64,000 nt of DNA, from the NCBI RefSeq assembly GCF_001425625.1, contig NZ_LMCP01000044.1:186001-250000 (forward strand), read 5' to 3'. Position numbers and translations under genes: made by a program. The notes beneath the pieces were generated by a model. It had not been told where the DNA came from. It did no database searches and saw nothing but the letters and a program-made list of their open reading frames with translations. This document shows positions 41,301 to 49,754 of this stretch, piece after piece. The DNA comes from Mesorhizobium sp. Root102 (GTDB lineage: Bacteria; Pseudomonadota; Alphaproteobacteria; Rhizobiales; Rhizobiaceae). The stretch's first letter is position 1. Every line of letters starts with the position of its first letter.

Positions 41301-43646
41301 AATGTCGGGCGCAAGGTCGTTCCAACGCAGGAAGGTGGAACTGCTTTCGCGCCGAAACCATTCTGCACAGTAGATGACAAAAAGCGCACCGGATCGATCG
41401 TCTGGCCTGTTCAGCCTTCCGTCGCGGCCAAGCTTGACGAGCGTTGATTTGGCCTTGGCGTATTCCTCATCCGACATGCGGTACCGATAAAGCGGCCTCC
41501 CGTCGGCATATGTTAGTCCCCGCGCCGACAGGAACTCGCGGATCCAGTCACGCACAGGACCGCTTCCTGTGGCGACGATCGCCGGACGCTGCTGACGATT
41601 GTCGAGATGGCGCAACTGGCGCAGTGCTTGCTGGACCTCGATGTGCAGATCGCTGGCCGCATCCGAGTTGCGCGATTTGAGTACCTCGTTCAGCTTCCGC
41701 AACTCTTCTGAACTTTCACGGTGCATTACGAAATGCTGTGCGAGCCCTAAATCCGAAAGCCTGGACAGATCGAAGGGTGTTGAAGATTCAGAAGTAGACC
41801 ACGCGATTTGAGGGGCGGCGGACGCCTCAGCTTCAGACGCGTCGAGCGAAGTCCCTACTGGTTCATCAATTTCACCAGCGAGTTCATCCGGATTATCGGT
41901 ACTTTCGATTAAGTGGGAAAGCTCATCTTCTTCAGGGGATTCAAAATCTGCCGCGTCGGAGATCTCTGTTGCAGGCGCGTCAAATGAAGAGCCTGTGTCA
42001 TATGCGGCGGACTGGATGTCGACGCCGCCTTCATCAAGTTCCGAAACTGAGGTTGCAAGGGTGGGGGAGTCCGGCTCCTCCGGCGACAGGGGATCGAGAA
42101 GTCGCAAGGCACCTGTCGACGCGTGATCGGCGAGGGCAGCCTCTTCGGAGGCAGTAGGCCTGACCGCAAGCTGTTCGTTGTCAGCGTCACTTTCCTGATC
42201 CGCCCAACTCGTAGTAAGGCGAGGAGACGTTGCACTTTCGTCCGTCGGTTCGGCAACAATGACGTCCAAGTTGGCCGAGTGTCCCGAAGGTCCAATCGAT
42301 TCTTCAACGTTTGACGGCGAAAGTCCGTTGTCTTCCAGCAGATCCCGGGATTCGCTCCGGTCGAAATGCTCGTGGCGTGCGGCAGTCAGCTCGGCTGGAA
42401 TACTTTCGCCTGCGCTTGTTAGTACCGCCTGCTCTGAGGTTTCTGGCGGCACATCCTCGGGATCGTCAACCTTGGCAGGACTGGCGACCTCCGTGTCCTT
42501 GGGGACCGGGAGCACTTCTTCTGTGGGCGTAGGGAGTTCGTCCTCAATGAAAGCACCGTCTATCGCCTCGACGAGGTCGGGTGCTTTCCTTTTCAATTCT
42601 CCTGCGGAGACAAGCTCATCAACCCCGAGGTCGTCGATCGCCTTCTTGAGGCGCTGGAGTTCGAGCCACTCGGGCAGTCGGTGCATTTCGGCTGCCATTC
42701 GCTCGAATCGAAACGCGACCTTGTCGAGCCGGGCGGCTGAAAACTCCGACGCTCCGAAGAACGCGAGCGGGTCAAGGCTATACGCCTTCGCAAGAATGCT
42801 CAGCTCGCGTTCAATCCTGGCACTCTGATCTTTGAAGTAAGAAATCGACTTCGCGACAATTTCGCGTTTCGCGCTCAAGGCAATCAGCTTGAGCGGATTT
42901 GGCAGCAAGCGTGTGCTATCCAGTGATGCGACCCAATCGCAGGCTGCAGCTACCTGTTCAAAATCCGTGGCTTCTCCACGGTAGTGCTGGCCAAGCGTCC
43001 GCTCCAGAAGCGTTTCCTGTTGCGAGAGGACGGATTTCGCGGCCTGGATTGCAGCCAATCGCTCTACGAGACCAATTCGGTCAAGGGCGGACGCAGGCAG
43101 CCGACCGTTCAGATGAGAAGCAAGTTCCATGCTCGCGTGGCGGTAGGCTGGACCAATGCGCCGGATCAACGAGGATCGCCCTGCCTCCAGCGGCTTGCGA
43201 AGGTGCACGATCTCAGCCACGTGTGCCGATCGCTGAAAAATCGCCTGACTTTGGTTGTACAGAACTCGCCAGGCTATTCCCGCCGCGGCGGCGGCAGCGA
43301 TTTCCCGGTGCTTTCCGCTGTTGACGATACGTATAAGCAGGTCATGATCAAGGTCGGCACCACTTGCGGCAAGCCGCAATATTGGGTCCAAGCGGGCGAT
43401 CGCTGCGAGGGTCGGCGCGGTTGCGATTTTAAGAAACGATCCCACTTTCTCGTAGTTCGTGAGAAGCGCGCCAATGCGCGTTACAAGATTCCGCTGACGT
43501 GTCTGTAGACCGTCCCTTTCAACAACATCGACGCTGGATGCGTATACGCCATTGAACGGGTGGTCGTCAGGCGCTCCCCAATTCTGCAGCGCCAGCGCAT
43601 ACCGCCCGAGTGCGTCGGCTATTTCCGTTGCTCGTGTCACTGTCAC
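38316..43646 (-). CDS. druH: DruH-like large protein of a Druantia type III defence system
   Basis: A 1776-residue protein with no enzymatic motif recognised by eye. Residues 1-340 are helical. Residues about 365-630 form an acidic Ser/Glu/Asp/Pro-rich, low-complexity linker. The rest is a large folded region rich in beta-type segments. In Druantia type III only two genes are required, druH and druE, and the order here is the same. The assignment therefore rests mainly on context and size. It starts with GTG overlapping the UvrD-helicase stop (GTGA) and ends one base before druE, implying translational coupling. The whole gene is less GC-rich than the chromosomal genes to the left. Confidence 0.65.
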   Translation of the reverse strand: MTVTRATEIADALGRYALALQNWGAPDDHPFNGVYASSVDVVERDGLQTRQRNLVTRIGALLTNYEKVGSFLKIATAPTLAAIARLDPILRLAASGADLDHDLLIRIVNSGKHREIAAAAAAGIAWRVLYNQSQAIFQRSAHVAEIVHLRKPLEAGRSSLIRRIGPAYRHASMELASHLNGRLPASALDRIGLVERLAAIQAAKSVLSQQETLLERTLGQHYRGEATDFEQVAAACDWVASLDSTRLLPNPLKLIALSAKREIVAKSISYFKDQSARIERELSILAKAYSLDPLAFFGASEFSAARLDKVAFRFERMAAEMHRLPEWLELQRLKKAIDDLGVDELVSAGELKRKAPDLVEAIDGAFIEDELPTPTEEVLPVPKDTEVASPAKVDDPEDVPPETSEQAVLTSAGESIPAELTAARHEHFDRSESRDLLEDNGLSPSNVEESIGPSGHSANLDVIVAEPTDESATSPRLTTSWADQESDADNEQLAVRPTASEEAALADHASTGALRLLDPLSPEEPDSPTLATSVSELDEGGVDIQSAAYDTGSSFDAPATEISDAADFESPEEDELSHLIESTDNPDELAGEIDEPVGTSLDASEAEASAAPQIAWSTSESSTPFDLSRLSDLGLAQHFVMHRESSEELRKLNEVLKSRNSDAASDLHIEVQQALRQLRHLDNRQQRPAIVATGSGPVRDWIREFLSARGLTYADGRPLYRYRMSDEEYAKAKSTLVKLGRDGRLNRPDDRSGALFVIYCAEWFRRESSSTFLRWNDLAPDIFDTLAQNKKADLTSRGLIHWRRDLRMNGSTHEYLLTLALEGGFPVRLLDESSRGWLKEYLRSILRGALGLLQPETSEIESIAHEEKGQMRKSYRHNEFVALCAELVERILFWRRKAESEAQANLPHAQLLDLKHPEWREDLPLYIPAGETGIASEILSGLMNEPAAGLPTSGIEATRFLVKIDGMWQPAIQIRADGDMPAARIPHASTGLGRLRAVASGALANKVSGEFALFEPPSGTQKRWRVRPLVRLDKIIPDIPFSMPILANLTTNGVNCPIVWPRGEAVNSEILVLRKVPTEAGSAEALSLAGRGSHRSSAHRLYVLYPEGWAVRPADPDTIPDIELLPHLHRCLATISGATYFESGESGAARYRVEPNSDERDAELDLGGKPSGQFESADPDCDLIEGPLAPSIVENGGLRQPRKGEIFWRRPGDKWTEYVRPIKAVGRIDVSWRDPEASIQLEKRQVAMITPLAGISGRMTSAQACEISVRGLDDWTIQFPQDLFEQSVTSANQMKMRFRSRPAYRIRAVLIPPEGHGFSVWLKIAGRDAAIVLSDGTVLAAGQSIDIGMLRGAVAVSPSRTALDVTLKGSRSSGLTVQVDEEYPLGALRNGIDEILAGATEHDAVAEMVFLGQQMPFRIGRYRYPPPAYVDGQIRFSTFGLNDTTRPVARMILSPRHDHALDPAGDNTWTLPERCVGPCLVYLRDGTEVISKPIVIGKSEAMPSSSILLTAMAKSAHAERQTAVLSALADIAGSTSATLDINWLTELIAHLNGLPASAFDVLRLLPRSPVALIRLLLGCRDDVERNLIWSLQNQLPFLWLQFPKDSWKAALTAEYHTYESAISGLADDLRLKLCGERMIALISAVCDLEPALSSIFQSLGFIRAQVAARSVRDLAQDYIRDQRLRDADGPARRTQGSAVIAENLVISKVTLPEELHPRFDLQSFEGLLVPVLIAACANGRMAIDAQCLLIARRMIRESPAYVSGAYPHFLKKYEVI

Positions 43647-45751
43647 GTCTGCAAATCATCCAGAAACTCCGAGCCCGGCATGATGCCGGACACGAACAGC
43701 ATGTCTCGCGCCCGCGTCGCGGCCACATAGAGAAGTTGTCGCTCCGTCGCGATGACCTCGTCGAGTTCGAACTCGTCGGCCACGTCCGCCACCCGGGCAG
43801 CGAGTGGCAGAACACCTTCGTCGCAGGCGACTACAAGGACGGCCCGAAACTCCAGTCCCTTGGCCAGGTGCATGGTCCCGACCAGCGCCGCTGCATCTTC
43901 GCCGAGCTTTCCGGAAGACAACGTCCGATAGGGCAACGCCGCAGCCTCGGCGATGGCACGGGCGCGAGGAAGCTCGGCGGCGGAGCGGACGAAGATAGCG
44001 ATCTGGTCTGCGGGGATGCCGTCTTCGATCGCTTCGCGGATGAAGGCGGTAGCTGCCTTCCGCTCTGCGTTTTGATCATTGGCGATGACGACCGTCGGCT
44101 CCAGCCCTTCGAAGACGGACACAGTGCCCCGGCGGTCTTCTTCGAGCCCATCGATATCGCGGATCGTCTTCGGGATCAGCCGATCAGCCATCGCTCGGAT
44201 CTGCTGCGATGTGCGGTAGTTGACCTTCAACGTGGATGAGCGGCCGCGCACGTCGATCCCCAGTCCTTTCCAGGAGAATGGCTGCTGGAAGATCCGCTGG
44301 CCGATGTCGCCGGCGAAGAAGAGCGCGTCAGGCCTGTGGGGGGCGATCGCCGCGAGGAAGCGTAGTTCCGGCACGCCGAGATCCTGTGCCTCGTCGACGA
44401 CAATGTGGGTGAAGGGTTTTTCGGTTCTTTCGGAATAGGTCTCGGTCACAGCGGCGAATAGCGAAGCGGGCGTGAACAGCGCCTGCTGCCTGAGGGCATC
44501 GTGGACGTGCAAGAAGACCTGCCACAGCCCCTCGCGTTGCTTCTGACCTAGGCGGTTCTTGCGACCCATGCGCGGCACCTCGGCGTAGGCATCGGCGCTG
44601 CCGATCCGCCAGGCGTCGATCACGTTCTCCCATTCGGAGATCAAGAACCGCAGGGAGAATTCCCGCACGCCCGCATCGTCCGCCGCTCTCTCGATCATCC
44701 CGCGTACCGTATCGCGCTTCGCAATATGCGCCTTGCGCCCCGTAGAGAGCGCAAACAGTTCCTCTGCGATCCTACGGAAGGAGGCGACAGTGACGCGGTT
44801 CTCAATTTCGGCGCGACCGCCGGAGAGCACCGCCAGCTTATGCTGGAGTGCGGCCGCCAGTGGATCGGAGAAGGTGGTCAAGAGGACGCGAGCATCTGGA
44901 TCAACCCGAAGAATCCGCATCACCCGGTGAAGCGCGACGACCGTCTTGCCCGTGCCGGCCGATCCGGCGACGCGCGCTGGGCCGGAATAGTCGCGCTCGA
45001 CGACGCCGCGCTGGAGAGGGTGCAGGAAAACCGCCCACTTCTCGAACGGCGCGTCGAGGGCGGCCTGCAATTCCTCGAGCCCTTCGAGAACGCGGAAGCG
45101 GCGCATCGTGTCCGGATGCGCCATCGGGTCTTCGACGTGCGCCGCTGCGGGTTTCAGGATTCCAGTCGCGGCGTATTCGAGCAGTGCCTCGGCCGCCTCC
45201 TGTGGCAGGCGGGCAGCAAGCGGGAAGAAGGTATCTTCGGTCGCCACGGCGACGTCGGAAAGCCAGTCGGCTGGAACCCCGACGGAGAGCAGGTCGCCCT
45301 GCGCCAGTTTCGCGAAGATCGGTGCGGCGGATACAGCGGGGTCTCCTCCTATAGGGGCTACACCGAAGGGCAGGTCGGCCTGTTTGAACGCAGTCGTTGC
45401 GGGCGGCGCGATCTCCTCAACCAGTTCCCGCACCTCGACCATCTGCATTGCACCAGTCGTCGGGTGCGTCTCGATGCGTCGCCGTTCCGCCCAGGAATAG
45501 GCGTCGTCGTGATGGCCGACATAGGCGAGCATCAGGCTTCCGCCGGCCTTGTGCACGATGATGCGGATATCGCGGCTGACCCGGACCGACCAAAAGTTCG
45601 GATCCTTCGACTTGTCGATACGATGGAACTGAAGACCCGGCTGATCGGGATTCGCTTGCAGGTCGAACGCCGTTAGCTTCGCCTGCTTCTGCTCGTCATT
45701 GGCGAGTTTGGCCAGCGCGGTGGTGAAGCTGTCTGCGAGGATTGTGGTCAT
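43643..45751 (-). CDS. RelE-like domain fused to UvrD/PcrA-type superfamily 1 helicase
   Basis: A 702-residue protein. Residues 15-95 resemble a RelE/ParE-like fold (RDIRIIVHKAGGSLMLAYVGHHDDAYSWAERR). A linker follows, then an SF1 helicase: Walker A AGSAGTGKT (262-270), DEAQD (453-457), VNYRTSQQIR and the C-terminal VAATRARDMLF. The helicase probably unwinds DNA 3'-5'. The toxin-like part may bind RNA or ribosomes, or simply be a structural module. It overlaps DUF2971 upstream (ATGA) and druH downstream (GTGA), so it is translationally linked to both. Confidence 0.85.
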   Translation of the reverse strand: MTTILADSFTTALAKLANDEQKQAKLTAFDLQANPDQPGLQFHRIDKSKDPNFWSVRVSRDIRIIVHKAGGSLMLAYVGHHDDAYSWAERRRIETHPTTGAMQMVEVRELVEEIAPPATTAFKQADLPFGVAPIGGDPAVSAAPIFAKLAQGDLLSVGVPADWLSDVAVATEDTFFPLAARLPQEAAEALLEYAATGILKPAAAHVEDPMAHPDTMRRFRVLEGLEELQAALDAPFEKWAVFLHPLQRGVVERDYSGPARVAGSAGTGKTVVALHRVMRILRVDPDARVLLTTFSDPLAAALQHKLAVLSGGRAEIENRVTVASFRRIAEELFALSTGRKAHIAKRDTVRGMIERAADDAGVREFSLRFLISEWENVIDAWRIGSADAYAEVPRMGRKNRLGQKQREGLWQVFLHVHDALRQQALFTPASLFAAVTETYSERTEKPFTHIVVDEAQDLGVPELRFLAAIAPHRPDALFFAGDIGQRIFQQPFSWKGLGIDVRGRSSTLKVNYRTSQQIRAMADRLIPKTIRDIDGLEEDRRGTVSVFEGLEPTVVIANDQNAERKAATAFIREAIEDGIPADQIAIFVRSAAELPRARAIAEAAALPYRTLSSGKLGEDAAALVGTMHLAKGLEFRAVLVVACDEGVLPLAARVADVADEFELDEVIATERQLLYVAATRARDMLFVSGIMPGSEFLDDLQT

Positions 45752-46377
45752 CTATGCCTTCGTACTTGCGGGCGAACTCTGTCAGCATCGATTCCCTCAT
45801 CTCCGATACCGACCTTGCAGAACTCGATGCCTTCCCTCTCGCAAACCATCTCGAGAGTGTCGAACAGAGCCTCATTCATTCGATGGCCGGCAATGACTCG
45901 CCTGACGACGATATCGTTGTAGTGCGTCTGGTTGGACAAAATTCGGATCTCTTCTTCATAGGACCATTCCTGATATTTCGAGAACAGAATAGTTCTAGCA
46001 GCTTCGTCCTCCGTGAGAACTTGGTCCATATCCAAAAACGCAAAAACACCCCTGTACTCTAGTCGCCTGACATTTGGATCATTGTCGGGAAGCTCTACTT
46101 CTATGGCCAGACCATCAAAGCCGCTAGCATAGTGAGCCCACAGAAGGTGAGACTGAAAGCTCGCCGAGAGAGAGCAGACCCTGTAAATGGACTTAGCGTC
46201 GCCGATCCCCTTGATACGCTCTTGTATACTCGGGACCGGACCCGTGGTCGAATACATGAATAGACCTTCCATCGGGTCATTCATTGACCGCCAGTCACCG
46301 CAATAAAGTCGGCGCCTTAGAAGGATGTCCAAGGCAAACTCAATTTTTGCCGCAGAGCGAAACTTGAAAGCTCTCAC
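45748..46377 (-). CDS. DUF2971 domain-containing protein
   Basis: A 209-residue protein matching the DUF2971 pattern: YCGDWRSMNDPMEG near the N-terminus, SLSASFQSHLLWAHYASGFDGLAIEVEL in the middle, and a C-terminal region with KYQEWSYEEEIRIL. DUF2971 proteins recur in phage-defence loci, but no activity is established. GTG start overlapping the mod stop (GTGA); it overlaps the helicase gene by ATGA. The gene is noticeably AT-richer than its neighbours, suggesting separate acquisition. Confidence 0.75.
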   Translation of the reverse strand: MRAFKFRSAAKIEFALDILLRRRLYCGDWRSMNDPMEGLFMYSTTGPVPSIQERIKGIGDAKSIYRVCSLSASFQSHLLWAHYASGFDGLAIEVELPDNDPNVRRLEYRGVFAFLDMDQVLTEDEAARTILFSKYQEWSYEEEIRILSNQTHYNDIVVRRVIAGHRMNEALFDTLEMVCEREGIEFCKVGIGDEGIDADRVRPQVRRHR

Positions 46378-49352
46378 ACCCCAAACACCTTAAGCACTTC
46401 ATCCCCGAAATGGTTGATCACCTTCACCGCGATCCTGCCCGTGCTCGGTCTTGGAAACGGTCGTGAGGTGTCGGAATAGAGCGTCTCCCAGGCTTCCTCG
46501 TCGATCTCGGCCTTCAGTGCCGTCTTCAGCGATTTGTAGGGATCGTTGGCGCCGAGGAAGTACGCGTGGCGGACGAAGAAGCTCTCTTCGTTGTAGTCGG
46601 TGTCGATGAACCAGGCGGCGATGCCCTTCACGTCGTCGGAGCGGATTTCGCCCGTCGAGGGATCGAAGATGTCGATGCCGTTGACCTTCACCTGCAATTC
46701 GCCCTGCGCCGTCTCGATCAGGTCGACATCCGGCTCGCCGAACACGACGAAGAGGTTGCCCTTACCCGTGTTCTTCAAGTCCTCGGCCATGTGCAGGTCG
46801 GGATTCATGCGCGCCTTCAGGATGGCCAGCGGGCCGAGCCTGTTCAGGTCGCTCGCCTGGGCTTCGAAGTTGAAGGCGCAGGCGATCAGCGCGTCGAAGC
46901 GGGCATCGGAAGCCTCGCGGGCGGCGGCCGTGATTTGGCTACGCGTCAGCGTGCCGAATTCCGGGCCGATCAGGATTCCCGCGCGTTTTTCCCGACCGTC
47001 CCCGTCATTGTAGCGGCCTTCCGCGGCAAGGAAATTGCCCGGCCAGGGTTCGACCGAATTGAAGCGGATCGTGTCGCGCTTTTCCTGTTGATGGACGCCG
47101 GCCGTGCGCAGATGGTCGAGCACCATCTGGCCGAAATCGATCTCCGGTACATTTTTCGGGTCGGGCTGCATGCCGCCTTCTCCAGCGCGGATTTCGCCGG
47201 CTAGTGTGTCGTCGCGCGCGGTGACAACGCGGTGCGGCGACAGACTCTCGACCGTGAACGGTCCGGCGACGCGCACCTTCGACTTGTCCTCATGGGGGCG
47301 GTCGTAAAGCATCTCGACATCGGCCGCCCTGGCGATCGAGGCGTCGATCTCTTTTTGCCGCGCGATGCTGCCTTCCCACCAATCCTTGTGAAGTTCGCGC
47401 ACGCGGGCGTTTACCAGCGCCGCCTTGGAGGCGCCTTCCTTCGTTCCCAGCCAGTGGTCGAGGTTGCGCGGGATTTCCCACTCTTCGAATCCCGTTGTGA
47501 GCTTCTCGTTCACCTCCTGCCGCAGGGACTCCAGCACGCCCTGCCAGCGCTCCCAGATCACGTCGATCTCGGCATTGTTGGCGATGGATTTCAGCGTGAT
47601 GTGCGGCGCGCGCTCGTAGACGAATCCTTGGCGAATATCACCGGATGTTAGCCCCTGTGGCTGGATCCTTCCGGAAACCTTCTGCTCTTGCGCCCGGCCT
47701 TCCGCGCTGTCGGCCAGTAGATAGAAAGGATAGCGCGCCGACATCAGTCGCGTGCGTGCGAGAGCCAGCGCCACGCGGCTTGTGTCGATGGTTATCCAGC
47801 GCCGGCCCCATTGTTCGGCGACCGTCGCCGACGTGCCCGAGCCGCAGGTAGGGTCAAGAACGAGGTCTCCAGGGTCTGTGGTCATCAGGATACAGCGTTG
47901 GATAACCAGCGGATTCGTCTGTACAACATATGTTTTTTCTGTGCCAAACCCTGAAGTGACTGTGTCATCCCAGGTGTTATTGAAAGGGATCGCTGGAAAA
48001 TCATCAATATATCGAACATAAGATGGCGTGTTTCCAATCGCAATTATTCAACTTGCGCTCAGTAATCTGCCCATCCCAGTTCGACTTGTCTTCCACCCGC
48101 TCGCCTTTGGGGAGAAGGTTCGCCCGTTCAATGAAAAGTCAAAAAATTGTGGGCCGCCGGAACTCTGTGACGTCAGTTGGTCCCCACGGAACACTCTAGA
48201 ACCGATGGGCGGGTTCTCAAAGTCACTTTGGGTCGCTCGACGTCGAGCGCCGCTAGTATCTTCGATGCTGGTGTACTGGCCGCCGCCCTCACCACCGGCT
48301 GTCTTGCGTCTATAGAGTTGTCGGTATTTGATAGCTCTTCTTCGCTTCGAATACCAAATAACATAGTCAACCACAGAGGCTAGGACATCCGTCCCGCCTG
48401 AAGGGCTACCAGCACCTGTCGTTTTCTTGAAAGGTATCAAGGAGACGAAGTTCTCATCACCAAAAACTTCGTCCATCAGCGCCCGTACGCGGTGAACATT
48501 CTCGTCACTGATCTGGACAAAAATCGAGCCAGACTCTGACAAAAGTTCGCGCGCGACCATGAGCCGGTCGCGCAGATAGGTGAGGTAGGAGTGGATGCCG
48601 TCCTTCCAGGTGTCACGAAAGGCCTTCACCTGTTCTGGCTCGCGCGAGACGTCGGCGACCTTGCCGTCCTTTACGTCGCGCGACAGCGTCGAGACCTGCC
48701 AGTTGGAATTGAACTTGATGCCGTAGGGCGGGTCGAAATAGATGCACTGGACCTTGCCGCGCATCGCCTCGCGCTCGGCGAGGCTCGCCATCACCTGCAG
48801 CGAGTCGCCGAGGATGAAGCGGTTCGTCCAGTGCTGCGGATGCTGGTAGAACTCGGCCCGTGCTTCAGGGTCGGTGATGCCATTGAAGTCGGAAAACAGG
48901 CTCGGTTCGTCGGTCTTTTCTTCACGCGCTCTGTCGGACCTGCGCCTCAGATCGTCGATCAAGTGCCTCGGATGAATCGCTTCCTGCCGATAAATCGGCG
49001 GCGCGTTGACGACGAGGTCGGACCAGTCCTGCGAATCCTTGCCCTTCCAGACGAGTTGGGCGTCGCCGATCTCGATCTCGCCGGTCTCGGCGAGCTTGCG
49101 CATCTGATCTTTGGTGATCCTGATCTTGACGCCGTTCCAAACGATCTGCGGGTCGAGATCGCCGTCGCGTTGCCTGGTTTCGTCGTTGGCTAGCGGCCGC
49201 GAGCGCGGCAGCGAAATGGAATGATCCACGCTGCCCAGGATCTCCTCCTGCTGCTCGAACAGCGAGGCCATCTCGGCGGTGGGATTGTTGATCCGCCGCG
49301 CTTGGTCGTGGGTCAGCGCGTCGATATTCTTCTGAGTCGGCGTCTTTGCCAT
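46374..49352 (-). pseudogene. beta-class DNA methyltransferase (type III Mod-like), interrupted by one in-frame TGA
   Basis: A single reading frame of 993 codons for a site-specific adenine/cytosine-N4 methyltransferase. Motif IV DPPY lies at codons 207-210. Target-recognition sequence follows, then the SAM-binding motif DPTCGSGT near codon 500. The order IV-TRD-I defines the beta class of type III Mod proteins. Codon 435 (48050-48048) is TGA, and homology-like sequence continues in the same frame (...GNTPSYVRYIDDFPA...TYVVQTNPLVIQRCILM). A CGA-to-TGA change would explain it. ATG at 49352 is preferred to TTG at 49364. The gene may be inactive, may be read through, or the stop may be an assembly error. 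The 3' half could restart at ATG 47885 but would then lack DPPY. Confidence 0.85.
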
Positions 49353-49374
49353 AGGGCAGTCCAATCAACGATCG

Positions 49375-49713
49375 TCAGAGAAATTTCTTTATGAGGAAGT
49401 GATAGACGGCAACGATCTCATCGTCGCGCTCACGCTCGATGCCCTTGATGGTGAAGTCCGTGACTTTGCCAACAATTGAGCCGCTTCCCTTGCTCGACCC
49501 GTTTCTGACCACGCCATCCTTGATGTTGCCGATGGCGGTTCCTGAGCCGACGGACGAGCCATTCCGGATCACGCCGTCCTTCACATTGCCCAGGGCCGTA
49601 CCGGAGCCGGGCGACGATCCGTTGCGTATGATCCCGTTCTTGAGATTACCCAGCGCTGTGCCGGACCCGATGGATGAGCCGTCACGGATCACGCCGTCCT
49701 TATAGTTTGCCAT
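49375..49713 (-). CDS. four-repeat glycine-rich beta protein (5-fold beta-flower-like)
   Basis: A 112-residue protein. After MANYKD come four tandem 20-residue repeats with the pattern G(V/I)(I/V)R(D/N)GSSxGSGTA(L/I)GN(L/V/I)K(D/N). A non-repeat tail follows (VTDFTIKGIERERDDEIVAVYHFLIKKFL). The repeat resembles the proteins recently called 5-fold beta-flower, which are of unknown function; that name is from memory. ATG at 49713 has GGGGGA five bases upstream and is preferred over the start at 49758. It lies between the PGN_0703-like nuclease and mod, 22 bases from the latter. Confidence 0.75.
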   Translation of the reverse strand: MANYKDGVIRDGSSIGSGTALGNLKNGIIRNGSSPGSGTALGNVKDGVIRNGSSVGSGTAIGNIKDGVVRNGSSKGSGSIVGKVTDFTIKGIERERDDEIVAVYHFLIKKFL

Positions 49714-49754
49714 ATTTTCCCCCATGTGGTCCGCCTGAATATTTAGATCACCAG

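Noticed and set aside
46374..49364. Two separate methyltransferase genes, or a frameshift, in the mod locus
   Set aside because: Both open segments are in the same frame, and the 163 bases between them also encode family-like sequence. A single TGA is enough to explain the split, and neither half has all motifs.
49439..49705. CRISPR-like tandem repeats of about 60 bp
   Set aside because: The repeats have no unique spacers and encode an in-frame four-repeat protein, so they are coding repeats.
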